51,532 nt of DNA, taken from assembly GCA_017993835.1 (NCBI GenBank), contig JAGOLX010000043.1:1-51532 (forward strand). Direction: 5' to 3'. Below are positions 1 to 9,719 of this stretch, piece after piece. Source of the DNA: Phycisphaerae bacterium (GTDB lineage Bacteria; Planctomycetota; Phycisphaerae; Sedimentisphaerales; Anaerobacaceae). The notes below the pieces were generated by a model. It worked only from the letters and a program-made list of their open reading frames with translations, did not search any database and was not told the DNA's origin. How positions within the stretch are numbered: the stretch's first letter is position 1; every line of letters starts with the position of its first letter. Position numbers and translations under genes: made by a program.

Positions 1-90
1 AAGAGCTACCCCTATGCAGACTGTCACCAGCCACCCGCTCGATTCCGGCGTCCTAACCACCGACAGAATCAGTACTTGGCAAAGGCAGGC
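1..90. other. left flank of the CRISPR array
   Basis: No repeat copy is visible in these 90 bases, although the 72-73 bp period would place one near base 18. Base 91 is therefore the first repeat. If crRNAs are read from the + strand, as the ATTGAAGC repeat end suggests, this is the inner part of the leader. It is not AT-rich and carries no clear promoter. The base touching the first repeat is C, which matters for the boundary drift described in the findings. Confidence 0.4.
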
Positions 91-3000
91 CTTTCCGCGT
101 TCAAACGAACGCGGCCCCATTGAAGCCACTCTACTCTACTCTACTCTAAGAAGGGGTATAGTACTTTCCGCGTTCAAACGAACGCGGCCCCATTGAAGCA
201 CAACAAGTGGCGGGCGAAGAAGCGGGGCAGTCTGGCTTTCCGCGTTCAAACGAACGCGGCCCCATTGAAGCTGCGGCTGACAGTCGGGATGCTCCGCTGG
301 AACCCTTCCTTTCCGCGTTCAAACGAACGCGGCCCCATTGAAGCACCTCCTGCTACTGCCCCGGCTCCGAGATCCAGCAGCCTTTCCGCGTTCAAACGAA
401 CGCGGCCCCATTGAAGCTATCTCATTGCCCCGACCACCTTTATCGCTTCACGCCTTTCCGCGTTCAAACGAACGCGGCCCCATTGAAGCGACCTTGCCGC
501 AGACGCGGCAGGTCCGCTCGCCCCGCCTTTCCGCGTTCAAACGAACGCGGCCCCATTGAAGCGCCGAGGGGGTCCAGATCATCAGGGACGCGATGGGCCT
601 TTCCGCGTTCAAACGAACGCGGCCCCATTGAAGCCCACCCAGATTGCCTGTGACAGATCCCACGGCACCCGCCTTTCCGCGTTCAAACGAACGCGGCCCC
701 ATTGAAGCAACTCAGTCGTCCCGCAGACCCTCGATCAACTTGGCCTTTCCGCGTTCAAACGAACGCGGCCCCATTGAAGCAGGTAGTAGAACGAGTCCGC
801 GTCGATGACGGTAATCCTTTCCGCGTTCAAACGAACGCGGCCCCATTGAAGCGCCAGCTCTCGCAAACCGTCTCGGCTCTCGTCGGTGACCTTTCCGCGT
901 TCAAACGAACGCGGCCCCATTGAAGCTTGAAGGATCGCGGGGCCAAGCACGACCAGGCATTCCTTTCCGCGTTCAAACGAACGCGGCCCCATTGAAGCGC
1001 ACTCTGCGCCCATCAGCAGGGCAACGAGGGTGACCCTTTCCGCGTTCAAACGAACGCGGCCCCATTGAAGCTCGGAGACGGAGAAGTAGGCCGAATAGTT
1101 CCACGGACCTTTCCGCGTTCAAACGAACGCGGCCCCATTGAAGCGCGTAGAGCCACACGCCGTATACGGCGGGAACTGGCTCCTTTCCGCGTTCAAACGA
1201 ACGCGGCCCCATTGAAGCGATACCGGGGCTACGCGCGACGACAACGCGAACAAACCTTTCCGCGTTCAAACGAACGCGGCCCCATTGAAGCTCCCCGCTG
1301 CCCTTCGTCCACCGGGCGACCAGGTATCCTTTCCGCGTTCAAACGAACGCGGCCCCATTGAAGCCCCTTCTTCACGGACCGGTCCAATACGCGGCCCGGC
1401 CCTTTCCGCGTTCAAACGAACGCGGCCCCATTGAAGCTTCGCGACGGCATCGTTCAGGCCGACGAACTTGATCCTTTCCGCGTTCAAACGAACGCGGCCC
1501 CATTGAAGCCATACCCGCACAAAGCGATCCTCATGCGGGGATCGTCCCTTTCCGCGTTCAAACGAACGCGGCCCCATTGAAGCACGTAGACGCCGCGAGA
1601 CACGTTGTCGATGGTGTTGCCTTTCCGCGTTCAAACGAACGCGGCCCCATTGAAGCGCCGCGAGATTCTGCTTTCGCAACTGGCGGTGCCATCCTTTCCG
1701 CGTTCAAACGAACGCGGCCCCATTGAAGCTTGAATCGCGGACACCCGCTGGCCCGCGGTCTCGGCCTTTCCGCGTTCAAACGAACGCGGCCCCATTGAAG
1801 CGTCGTACCACCACGACTGTTCGGCGCTGAAGGACAATCCCTTTCCGCGTTCAAACGAACGCGGCCCCATTGAAGCCAATCGCGTGGAGGCGGACCGCTA
1901 TGCTAGAGGAACCCTTTCCGCGTTCAAACGAACGCGGCCCCATTGAAGCACGATCGCGCTCTTGAGATTCCCGAACAGGTACGCCCCTTTCCGCGTTCAA
2001 ACGAACGCGGCCCCATTGAAGCACCGCTTTGGAAGCCGCCACGTCGGCCGATTCTACACCTTTCCGCGTTCAAACGAACGCGGCCCCATTGAAGCCCGGC
2101 ATCGTAGACGCCCGCCGCCTTCATCTTGGTCCTTTCCGCGTTCAAACGAACGCGGCCCCATTGAAGCTGCTTACTATACCCTTGAAAAAAGCCATAGTAG
2201 CATCCTTTCCGCGTTCAAACGAACGCGGCCCCATTGAAGCTAGCGACACGCTGCGGAGATATATCGCCGTCATAGAGCCTTTCCGCGTTCAAACGAACGC
2301 GGCCCCATTGAAGCTACATCGCCTTTTCGGCCGTCATCCCCGCCGGCCTGCCCTTTCCGCGTTCAAACGAACGCGGCCCCATTGAAGCTCAGGAAGCTCC
2401 CTACGGCGCGACACTGTCGATCCTCCTTTCCGCGTTCAAACGAACGCGGCCCCATTGAAGCGGTCTGGTACCCGCGGGGGTGCTGGCGATGTCATACTTT
2501 CCGCGTTCAAACGAACGCGGCCCCATTGAAGCTACGAACGCAAACAGGCCCGAACGTCCGATAACTGCTTTCCGCGTTCAAACGAACGCGGCCCCATTGA
2601 AGCAGGTCGATCAGGTAATCCCGATACGCGGCCTTCCGCTTTCCGCGTTCAAACGAACGCGGCCCCATTGAAGCCGCGCGAAAGCGAGAGGGCCGTGGCC
2701 GCCGAGGTCGTCTTTCCGCGTTCAAACGAACGCGGCCCCATTGAAGCCAATCGTCGCCCGCGGGTCGTGTAGTGGAATGGACTTTCCGCGTTCAAACGAA
2801 CGCGGCCCCATTGAAGCAGACCATGCAAAGGAGACGGCTTATGCCCGAAGAAACCCTTTCCGCGTTCAAACGAACGCGGCCCCATTGAAGCTGAACGTCC
2901 TGCTCCACGACTTCTCCGAAGCCCGTCTTTCCGCGTTCAAACGAACGCGGCCCCATTGAAGCCCTGAGAACGTGCAGCGTTCGACCCAGCAATTGCTCCT

Positions 3001-6000
3001 TTCCGCGTTCAAACGAACGCGGCCCCATTGAAGCACCAAACTGCTGCCGCTTCTGATTGTCGTGGCGGTGCCTTTCCGCGTTCAAACGAACGCGGCCCCA
3101 TTGAAGCTAGACCAGCGCGCCGCCGGAGCCCAGAGTCGTTGCCCTTTCCGCGTTCAAACGAACGCGGCCCCATTGAAGCAACACCCTGAACGATCCGTCC
3201 AGCCAACTGACGCTCAACTTTCCGCGTTCAAACGAACGCGGCCCCATTGAAGCTTTAACGACCTGTTCCTCATGCTCGGGGACGCCAACTTTCCGCGTTC
3301 AAACGAACGCGGCCCCATTGAAGCGAGCACGAGGCGAGCGGGACGGAGTCCGGGTCTCCGCTTTCCGCGTTCAAACGAACGCGGCCCCATTGAAGCTCGA
3401 ACAGCATCTTCCAGGCGTGGGGCTCAACGAGCTTTCCGCGTTCAAACGAACGCGGCCCCATTGAAGCGTGGAATACTTCGGGGGTTCCGACTCGTCCTCC
3501 GGGCTTTCCGCGTTCAAACGAACGCGGCCCCATTGAAGCCGGGCGGACGCAGACCTGTCGAGCGATTTTCCGCTGCTTTCCGCGTTCAAACGAACGCGGC
3601 CCCATTGAAGCACGGGCAACACCTATGGGACTCCGACCGAGACGGCCACTTTCCGCGTTCAAACGAACGCGGCCCCATTGAAGCTAAGCCACGGGCTCAT
3701 GGACCCACCGGGCACCCGACTTTCCGCGTTCAAACGAACGCGGCCCCATTGAAGCGGGCGATGTGGTGCGGATCTACATCTCCGACAGTGAGCTTTCCGC
3801 GTTCAAACGAACGCGGCCCCATTGAAGCTGGGGCGATCCGGAAGAACGCGAGTACGGTCTGTGGTCTTTCCGCGTTCAAACGAACGCGGCCCCATTGAAG
3901 CACCGACACCGGAGGCGTGGAATACGAGGTCTGGATCTTTCCGCGTTCAAACGAACGCGGCCCCATTGAAGCAACGATTCGCTCTAGTGTGGCGTTGACG
4001 TCTATCGTCCTTTCCGCGTTCAAACGAACGCGGCCCCATTGAAGCGTCTTCCGTGACCATGCCGAGCAGTTGAGCCACGTCAGCTTTCCGCGTTCAAACG
4101 AACGCGGCCCCATTGAAGCCATCAAGGTTCACGCCACCAATGATGACTTCTTCCCCCTTTCCGCGTTCAAACGAACGCGGCCCCATTGAAGCCAGGCGGG
4201 ATTCGACCCCTACAGACAGGCGATTTCCGCCTTTCCGCGTTCAAACGAACGCGGCCCCATTGAAGCTCCTTGCCCTTGTCCCGGTGCTCCAGGCCGAGCC
4301 GGCCTTTCCGCGTTCAAACGAACGCGGCCCCATTGAAGCAGTTTCTGTGTTCCCCAGACCCGAAGTCTCGGACACCTTTCCGCGTTCAAACGAACGCGGC
4401 CCCATTGAAGCGCGGCCCTCAAGAAGGCTTGCGGCGAGGATCCCGCACTTTCCGCGTTCAAACGAACGCGGCCCCATTGAAGCGCTCGGACTGGCGGAGA
4501 TCGACGCGCTCGGGGACGGCTTTCCGCGTTCAAACGAACGCGGCCCCATTGAAGCTACTCCCGGTATACACCATTGGTCAGGTTGGGTGATCCTTTCCGC
4601 GTTCAAACGAACGCGGCCCCATTGAAGCACGGGGAGATCTTCCTCGATGACCTCGGTGGCGGTGGCTTTCCGCGTTCAAACGAACGCGGCCCCATTGAAG
4701 CCGCCCCGAGACAAGGCCCCTGACATCCATCGTGCCCCTTTCCGCGTTCAAACGAACGCGGCCCCATTGAAGCATCGGCATGGTCTGGAGAAGATGAAGG
4801 CGTATCTTTCTTTCCGCGTTCAAACGAACGCGGCCCCATTGAAGCTTCGGGGGCGAACCCCGAAGCCGACGGCGGGCTCGACTTTCCGCGTTCAAACGAA
4901 CGCGGCCCCATTGAAGCGTCTTGCTCTTGTACGTCGATCTCGATCTGTACGTCTTTCCGCGTTCAAACGAACGCGGCCCCATTGAAGCGGAGCCTGCGTC
5001 ACCGCGACCAGTTCAACGCCTGCGTGCTTTCCGCGTTCAAACGAACGCGGCCCCATTGAAGCTCCACCCCCTTTCCCGAACCATTCACCCCCCCGCAACT
5101 TTCCGCGTTCAAACGAACGCGGCCCCATTGAAGCGGCAAATGCCGCTTGAGGTCATCCATCGTGTCCGGATGCTTTCCGCGTTCAAACGAACGCGGCCCC
5201 ATTGAAGCCGAAGACGAGTTGTGCTGTGCGCTATGGAAAGAGATGCTTTCCGCGTTCAAACGAACGCGGCCCCATTGAAGCTTCGTCGTGGCCCCCTGAA
5301 CAACGAGGTCCACAGAACTTTCCGCGTTCAAACGAACGCGGCCCCATTGAAGCACCGCCTGAGTGCCCAGCCAGACCGACCACTTGTCTTTCCGCGTTCA
5401 AACGAACGCGGCCCCATTGAAGCGCGGGCGTGCTGCTTATCCACCGCGGCGGAGTAGTCTTTCCGCGTTCAAACGAACGCGGCCCCATTGAAGCGGGTCC
5501 ACCCGCCAGACGACGCAGTCGTTCACATCTTTCCGCGTTCAAACGAACGCGGCCCCATTGAAGCTCGCCGATGAGAGCGGCCGACTTGCCCAGCCCGATC
5601 CTTTCCGCGTTCAAACGAACGCGGCCCCATTGAAGCTGGCGTTGGTCTTGTGTCTCCTGTGCAGCACGGTCTGCTTTCCGCGTTCAAACGAACGCGGCCC
5701 CATTGAAGCGCCGCCTTCTTCATCTTGCCCCGCACAAGCCGCAGCTCCTTTCCGCGTTCAAACGAACGCGGCCCCATTGAAGCAGGAGTAACTCTGCCGG
5801 GGCGTCTTCGTTCGTAGTCTTTCCGCGTTCAAACGAACGCGGCCCCATTGAAGATGGCTGCGGCACCGAGTATAGCCAGTGGTCTGCAGGGTCTTTCCGC
5901 GTTCAAACGAACGCGGCCCCATTGAAGACTCCGATCCCGACTCGTCGAACGACACACCACCGCCACTTTCCGCGTTCAAACGAACGCGGCCCCATTGAAG

Positions 6001-6217
6001 ATGCTCTCCTCCCGGCTGTCTGCCGCCGGGTCGCATACTTTCCGCGTTCAAACGAACGCGGCCCCATTGAAGGACAAGGGTGTTTTAGATGGCAACGCAA
6101 GCGGTTCTCCTTTCCGCGTTCAAACGAACGCGGCCCCATTGAAGTGCTACCTCGGGCTCCCGGACCGGATGGGGTTCGACGCTTTCCGCGTTCAAACGAA
6201 CGCGGCCCCATTGAAGC
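91..6217 (+). CRISPR. CRISPR array, 85 repeats and 84 spacers
   Basis: A 36-bp direct repeat starts CTTTCC and ends ATTGAAGC. It holds a perfect 8-bp stem (CCGCGTTC/GAACGCGG) closed by an AAAC loop. I indexed 85 copies, the first at 91 and the last at 6182-6217. Repeat-to-repeat distance is 70-75 bp, so spacers are 34-39 nt and I noticed no duplicates. No internal substitution was seen in any copy; only the edges vary. The 3' ATTGAAGC resembles the 8-nt crRNA tags (ATTGAAAC type) of several type I and III systems, so + strand transcription is favoured, but the subtype cannot be set. No cas gene lies in the 45 kb to the right. Long open frames across the array are artefacts of the stop-free repeat. 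Confidence 0.98.
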
Positions 6218-6254
6218 TCCGCCAACTCCGCCGGGCCGCACCCACCGGAGGGGT

Positions 6255-6276
6255 TGACCTGCCCTGCGGATGGTGG
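6255..6276 (+). repeat. 22-bp mobile-element end beside the CRISPR array
   Basis: This 22-mer begins TGACCTGCCC and ends GGATGGTGG. It matches 33250-33271, the end of the IS3-type element, at 21 of 22 positions. It lies 37 bp after the last CRISPR repeat and 12 bp before the stop codon of the recombinase remnant. I infer a solo or relic terminal repeat. Confidence 0.6.
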
Positions 6277-6288
6277 TCATCTGGGTTC

Positions 6289-6597
6289 CTACCTCCCACT
6301 GTCCGCGTGTGCCAGTGCCATGATCGCTGCCCTGATATGCTCCGGTAGCTTCGGCCAGCGATCAATCAGGGTTGCCAACTCTGGCGGGGTCTGTATGATC
6401 TGCTCCGGCACGGGGCATTCTGCCCGTGTCGGTGCATCGTGTACGCCGCTTTTTGTGCGCTCGGTTTCAGAAATCGGCGTTTTTGGGGCCGCCAACCCGG
6501 TTTGTTCGACTCCTTGGGGTATCACTTGCGACTCTGTGGTATCGCATGGAGTCGCAAGCCTTTGTTTCTGGCCGAAGATCCCGGCTTTGGTTACTTC
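6289..6597 (-). pseudogene. C-terminal remnant of a tyrosine recombinase/integrase
   Basis: The minus frame is open from an in-frame TGA at 6598-6600 to a TAG at 6289-6291, about 102 codons. It ends in the pattern LATLIDRWPKLPEHIRAAI, a tail style I associate with planctomycete phage-type integrases. An LATPCDTTESQ segment sits upstream. The catalytic R...HxxR...Y core is absent, so only the extreme C-terminus remains. A GTG at 6523-6525 could restart a 78-residue peptide, but no ribosome site supports it. A perfect 10-bp inverted repeat (CTTGCGACTC, 6525-6534 and 6549-6558) lies inside. The family call rests on recalled sequence style, not a search. Confidence 0.45.
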
Positions 6598-6783
6598 TCA
6601 TCTGCGCCGGATGACCGCTGGGCCGCTGCACTCCTAAGAAAAACCTTCGTTGGCGACAGGACCCTTGTGCGTCCAGCGACGACCAGATCGCGTTGTTGAT
6701 ACCGCCATCGCGGCTCTTATGGGACAAGGGCCTCGCCTTAGCTTGTTTCTGGTCAAGCTGGGAAAGTGCTAGATACGCCCGTA

Positions 6784-6811
6784 TTGAAAAACTGGGGTGC
6801 TGTGGTATAAT
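6784..6811 (+). promoter_or_regulatory. sigma-70-like promoter for the PEP-CTERM gene
   Basis: TTGAAA (6784-6789) and TATAAT (6806-6811) are separated by 16 bp. They lie about 120 bases before the ATG at 6930. The rest of 6598-6929 shows no gene. Confidence 0.55.
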
Positions 6812-6929
6812 GGGCACTAGTTGAGGGGATAGGGACTCCGCGAGGAGTTCCGCGGCAGGGGATAGGTGGGGGCGTCGTGCTCCGCAGTCCAGTTCAGTTC
6901 GCAGGGTGTTGACCTCAGGAGGTTTGTGC

Positions 6930-7595
6930 ATGTTGTGCTCGAAGGCTGTTGTCTGGGCGATTTGCGTAGTCGGCGCGGTGATGGGCGTTGTGGCGCCGGT
7001 TCAGGCGGGTGATGCCTTCTTTGCGGGCGAACTGTCCGTCGGCAGCGGCCTGACCGCCACGAATGGGTGGATTGGCTCGGCCACGACGCTCGGTTGGGAG
7101 GTAAGCTATGTGGAGGCGTCCGGTCTGTGGCACTATGAGTACACGCTGGCAGTGGCCGACGATCCCGGGATCAGCCACCTCATCATCGAGACCTCCGCGA
7201 GCTTCACGGTCGACAACCTCCTCTCGCCGAGCGCCAGTTGGGAGATTGGGACCTACGATTCGTCCGTGGGCAAGAGCAATCCTTTCATGCCGGATTCTGC
7301 GTACGGGATCAAGTTCGCGGCCACCGGGACGGAGTACACGGTGAGATTCGACTCCGACCGCGTCCCGGTCTGGGGTGACTTCTACGCGAAGGGGGGGACT
7401 GACACTGTACTCTACAACACAGGGTTCACCGTGGGCGACACCGACCCGACGGCCGCCACCGTCGATGGCAGCGTGGCTTACCATGTCCTCGTGCCCGATA
7501 CCGTGTCTACGCACGCTCCGGTGCCCGGCGCGATGCTGCTCAGCGGGTTTGGGACCGGCGTGGTCACGTGGCTCCGCAGACGCCGGACGATCTGA
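6930..7595 (+). CDS. secreted PEP-CTERM-anchored protein
   Basis: A 221-residue exported protein of unknown function. ATG 6930 is chosen because an AGGAGG-type ribosome site sits about 7 bases before it, and because it starts a clean signal peptide (residues 1-26, cleavage after PVQA). The last 24 residues show the PEP-CTERM layout: a VPGAML motif, a hydrophobic stretch and a final RRRR cluster, the signal recognised by exosortase/archaeosortase enzymes. No exosortase is in the window. The body (27-197) is beta-rich with many Gly, Thr and Ser and no recognised catalytic motif. The nearest neighbours are CRISPR/IS debris, and it has its own promoter. Export and anchoring are inferred from the two terminal signals. 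Confidence 0.85.
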   Translation: MLCSKAVVWAICVVGAVMGVVAPVQAGDAFFAGELSVGSGLTATNGWIGSATTLGWEVSYVEASGLWHYEYTLAVADDPGISHLIIETSASFTVDNLLSPSASWEIGTYDSSVGKSNPFMPDSAYGIKFAATGTEYTVRFDSDRVPVWGDFYAKGGTDTVLYNTGFTVGDTDPTAATVDGSVAYHVLVPDTVSTHAPVPGAMLLSGFGTGVVTWLRRRRTI

Positions 7596-7670
7596 CCGAC
7601 GCCTCTGGCAATGGTGACAACTTCGGGCCGCAAGGTTTGACTTGCAGCCCGTTTCTTTTTGTGCGATGTG

Positions 7671-7841
7671 GCGAGCGAGAGACCAACGAGAACACCAACG
7701 GCCTCCTGCGTCAGTACCTGCCCAAGAGCGCAGATCTGACCCAAGTTGCCCCCGACCAACTGCGCGCCATCGTTCACGCCCTGAATCGCCGGCCCCGCAA
7801 GTGCCTGGGCTTTGCAGGTCCGTTTGAAGTCTTCCACGCCC
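7671..7841 (+). pseudogene. IS30-family transposase C-terminal relic
   Basis: The frame reads TNENTNGLLRQYLPKSADL and then LNRRPRKCLGF..FEVFHA, the hallmark end of IS30-family DDE transposases (ENTNG motif, then NxRPRKxLGF). Only about 57 residues survive. The N-terminal helix-turn-helix and the first two acidic catalytic residues are gone. The 5' side runs straight into unrelated sequence behind the PEP-CTERM gene, and no terminal inverted repeats are visible. Confidence 0.8.
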
Positions 7842-8015
7842 AACCGCCAGGAGGACTCCTGTGGCCGACTCTCCTTGCGGATACACTCGATCTGCCGTGG
7901 TGGAGGATAGGGCTCTGCTGGGAAGCAACCCGAGCGCCGCTGCGGCCCAGGCCCAGGGGCAGGGGCAGGGGCGAGGTTGTATAGATACCACATCGCCTTA
8001 CCCTCTATCCTGTCT

Positions 8016-8070
8016 CTGGCCCAATGCGAAAAATCCCAGGGGTCTGGGGACAGAGTCCCCAGTCTCTCGA
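8016..8070 (+). repeat. family A dispersed repeat, solo arm
   Basis: Carries the TTGGCCCAAAGCG-like and AATCCCAGGGG motifs followed by a GGGGACxxxGTCCCC hairpin. The same order occurs in the arms of the copies at 9720-10040 and 48164-48447. Confidence 0.6.
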
Positions 8071-8187
8071 ATGTCACTGTGCTATCGGATCGCTTGCGAT
8101 CCCCGCGAATGGCTGTGTTGCACTTCGCATGTTAATGCGCCTGGCTGTGTTGCGCTTCGCGTGTTAATGCGCCCGGTACTCTCCAGT

Positions 8188-8234
8188 ACCTCAAAGAACC
8201 GAGATTCTGGTCTTGACAGTCGGGAGTACCTCAG
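8188..8234 (+). repeat. 47-bp repeat C, copy 1
   Basis: Matches the reverse complement of 39592-39638 at 45 of 47 positions. It contains GAGATTCTGG followed by TTGACA. Confidence 0.8.
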
Positions 8235-8333
8235 CATAAGAACTTGTTGTGGTTATGGATCACAAGAGAATCTGAAGATGAGAAAGAGGACGGAATCTGG
8301 ATGAGCACAAGATAGAGAAGAGAGGCGAGCAAA

Positions 8334-8699
8334 ATGGGATATGTGATAGTGGCGGCACTTGTCATCGTTGGGATGATCGCAGTTGTATTTCTTGTTCACT
8401 GCATAGCGAATCTTCTGATCGTATTGCTCGGCATTGCAGCGTTTGTACTAGTGTGCAAAGGGGCCGAGAGCGGAATGGTCCGTTCACTTCAGGACCTAGC
8501 CATTGTCAGCCTTCTTGCAGGTGTGGGTGCCGGGTTACTGTCTATTCCATTGCTTCCATATTCCTCGGTGTTTCGTCGATGGGCTGTGCCCGGTGACATG
8601 TCAGTATCCAAAGGATGGAGAGCCCAGCGGTATCTAGTTCCTAGAGCCAGTGCAGGGCAAGAACGCCAAGCAGAGCAGGATCAGCCACCTGAGGATTGA
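8334..8699 (+). CDS. small hypothetical membrane protein
   Basis: 121 residues with two or three hydrophobic helices (about 3-22, 24-42 and 56-76), then a polar, charged tail rich in Arg, Gln and Glu. No family is recognised. The ATG at 8334 follows a modest GAGGCGAG ribosome site. Codon use is less GC-biased than in the housekeeping genes, so it may be a recent arrival. It stands alone between repeat-rich spacers. Confidence 0.5.
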   Translation: MGYVIVAALVIVGMIAVVFLVHCIANLLIVLLGIAAFVLVCKGAESGMVRSLQDLAIVSLLAGVGAGLLSIPLLPYSSVFRRWAVPGDMSVSKGWRAQRYLVPRASAGQERQAEQDQPPED

Positions 8700-9286
8700 T
8701 GTACTCCCGATTTCCACACCAGATTCTTGAGATTCTTTAGAAACAGGAGAAACAGGGGACAGCCACCGTGTTCTGAGCCTCGTGCTACTGCAAACGGATC
8801 TCCCGAGATCCACTCCACACCCAAGACACAATGGTCGTCCGCATTATTCACCGGCTTCTTGGCGGAGGGGGGGAGGAGGGGGGGAGGGGTCAGGCTTTGG
8901 ACATAGGTGTTGGCAGCGGTGGATGATCAGCAGGACGGTGTGCGGAGCACACCCTACCGCTGCCGCCGGTTTCCATGCCCCCTTTTGCCTCTGCGATCCT
9001 CTGCGCCCTCTGTGGTTTGAAGAAGTTGCACCTGCCCTGCCATGCAGTCGCACGGATTTGGTTGGTCCTCGTCTGTGCTCTAGCGATGCCCTGTTGCCTG
9101 TCTCGTCGCTCGTGGCCCGCGACCCGTGGCCCGTTCTGACCTCGCCGTGCGTTGTGCGTCTTGCGGTTGGGCCTCTTGAGGAATCGGGGGACGCCGTACT
9201 CCATTGGGGGCCGCAAGGAGTGAGATATCTCTGGAATTCCTTACTGCGGCCCAAACGGCAGATGGGGTCCGCTCATCACTGCCTTC
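8700..9286. other. gene-free stretch
   Basis: No gene, RNA or clear terminator was recognised. It holds a purine-rich G tract near 8865-8890. Open frames on both strands are short and lack protein-like composition. Confidence 0.4.
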
Positions 9287-9610
9287 CTATTCGTTGTCCT
9301 CCATGGGCACTCGGACGCTGTCCACCCTGTGCGTCTTGCCTGTCTTCTCGGAAAGCGCAGCGGCCCGTGCCTCGGCCTCGTCTTTCGCCGGGTAAGGGAA
9401 AGATGCAATCTCCTTGGAATTCGCGTCGACGACTTTCCAAACGAGTTTTATACGTTTCGGTTTTGGCGCGGTCTTTCTGGAGCCGGACGCCTTGCGCACA
9501 CGTGGTTTGGGCTCCTTATCCTCGGCGTCTTGCTCCTTCTCCTCGGCCTCGATCGTAGCTTCCTCGGCCATTCGTTCGATTCGTTGCCTGTTCGACAGTC
9601 GCTTCGCCAT
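9287..9610 (-). CDS. small basic protein, planctomycete-type hypothetical
   Basis: 107 residues. The N-terminal half (about 1-50) is a charged helix, Glu-rich and then Lys/Arg-rich (PKPRVRKASGSRK). The C-terminal half is a compact domain with the pattern KLVWKVVDANSKEIASFPYP and a final VDSVRVPME. Short basic proteins of this plan recur in planctomycetes, but I know of no function. The N-terminus could bind nucleic acid (inference). It reads opposite to its neighbours, and a full family A repeat lies upstream of its start. Confidence 0.7.
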   Translation of the reverse strand: MAKRLSNRQRIERMAEEATIEAEEKEQDAEDKEPKPRVRKASGSRKTAPKPKRIKLVWKVVDANSKEIASFPYPAKDEAEARAAALSEKTGKTHRVDSVRVPMEDNE

Positions 9611-9719
9611 GGAATCATCCGTTTCTCAGGGTCGCCTGATAGAAAACCTTGTGTACCGATACGCCAGGCAGGACTCTACCAAATATACGGCGGTCGTGCA
9701 AGATCCTGAAGGAAATACG

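Larger units (their letters stand above)
7842..8333. other. gene-free stretch with two dispersed repeats
   Basis: No credible gene was seen. It contains a solo arm of repeat family A (8016-8070), a near-duplicated phrase (GGCTGTGTTGC...TTAATGCGCC, about 8110-8170) and one copy of the 47-bp repeat C (8188-8234). A short CAGGGG tandem lies near 7955-7970. Confidence 0.5.

Noticed and set aside
14-6257. Dozens of overlapping open frames on both strands across 14-6257, with recurring RSNERGPIEA- or GPRSFERGK-type peptides
   Set aside because: They are translations of the stop-free CRISPR repeat joined by spacers. No ribosome sites, and every frame shows the same periodic peptide.
6467-6931. Minus frame of 154 codons over the recombinase relic
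   Set aside because: It is in a different frame from the integrase-like tail, lacks a ribosome site and spans the promoter of the PEP-CTERM gene.
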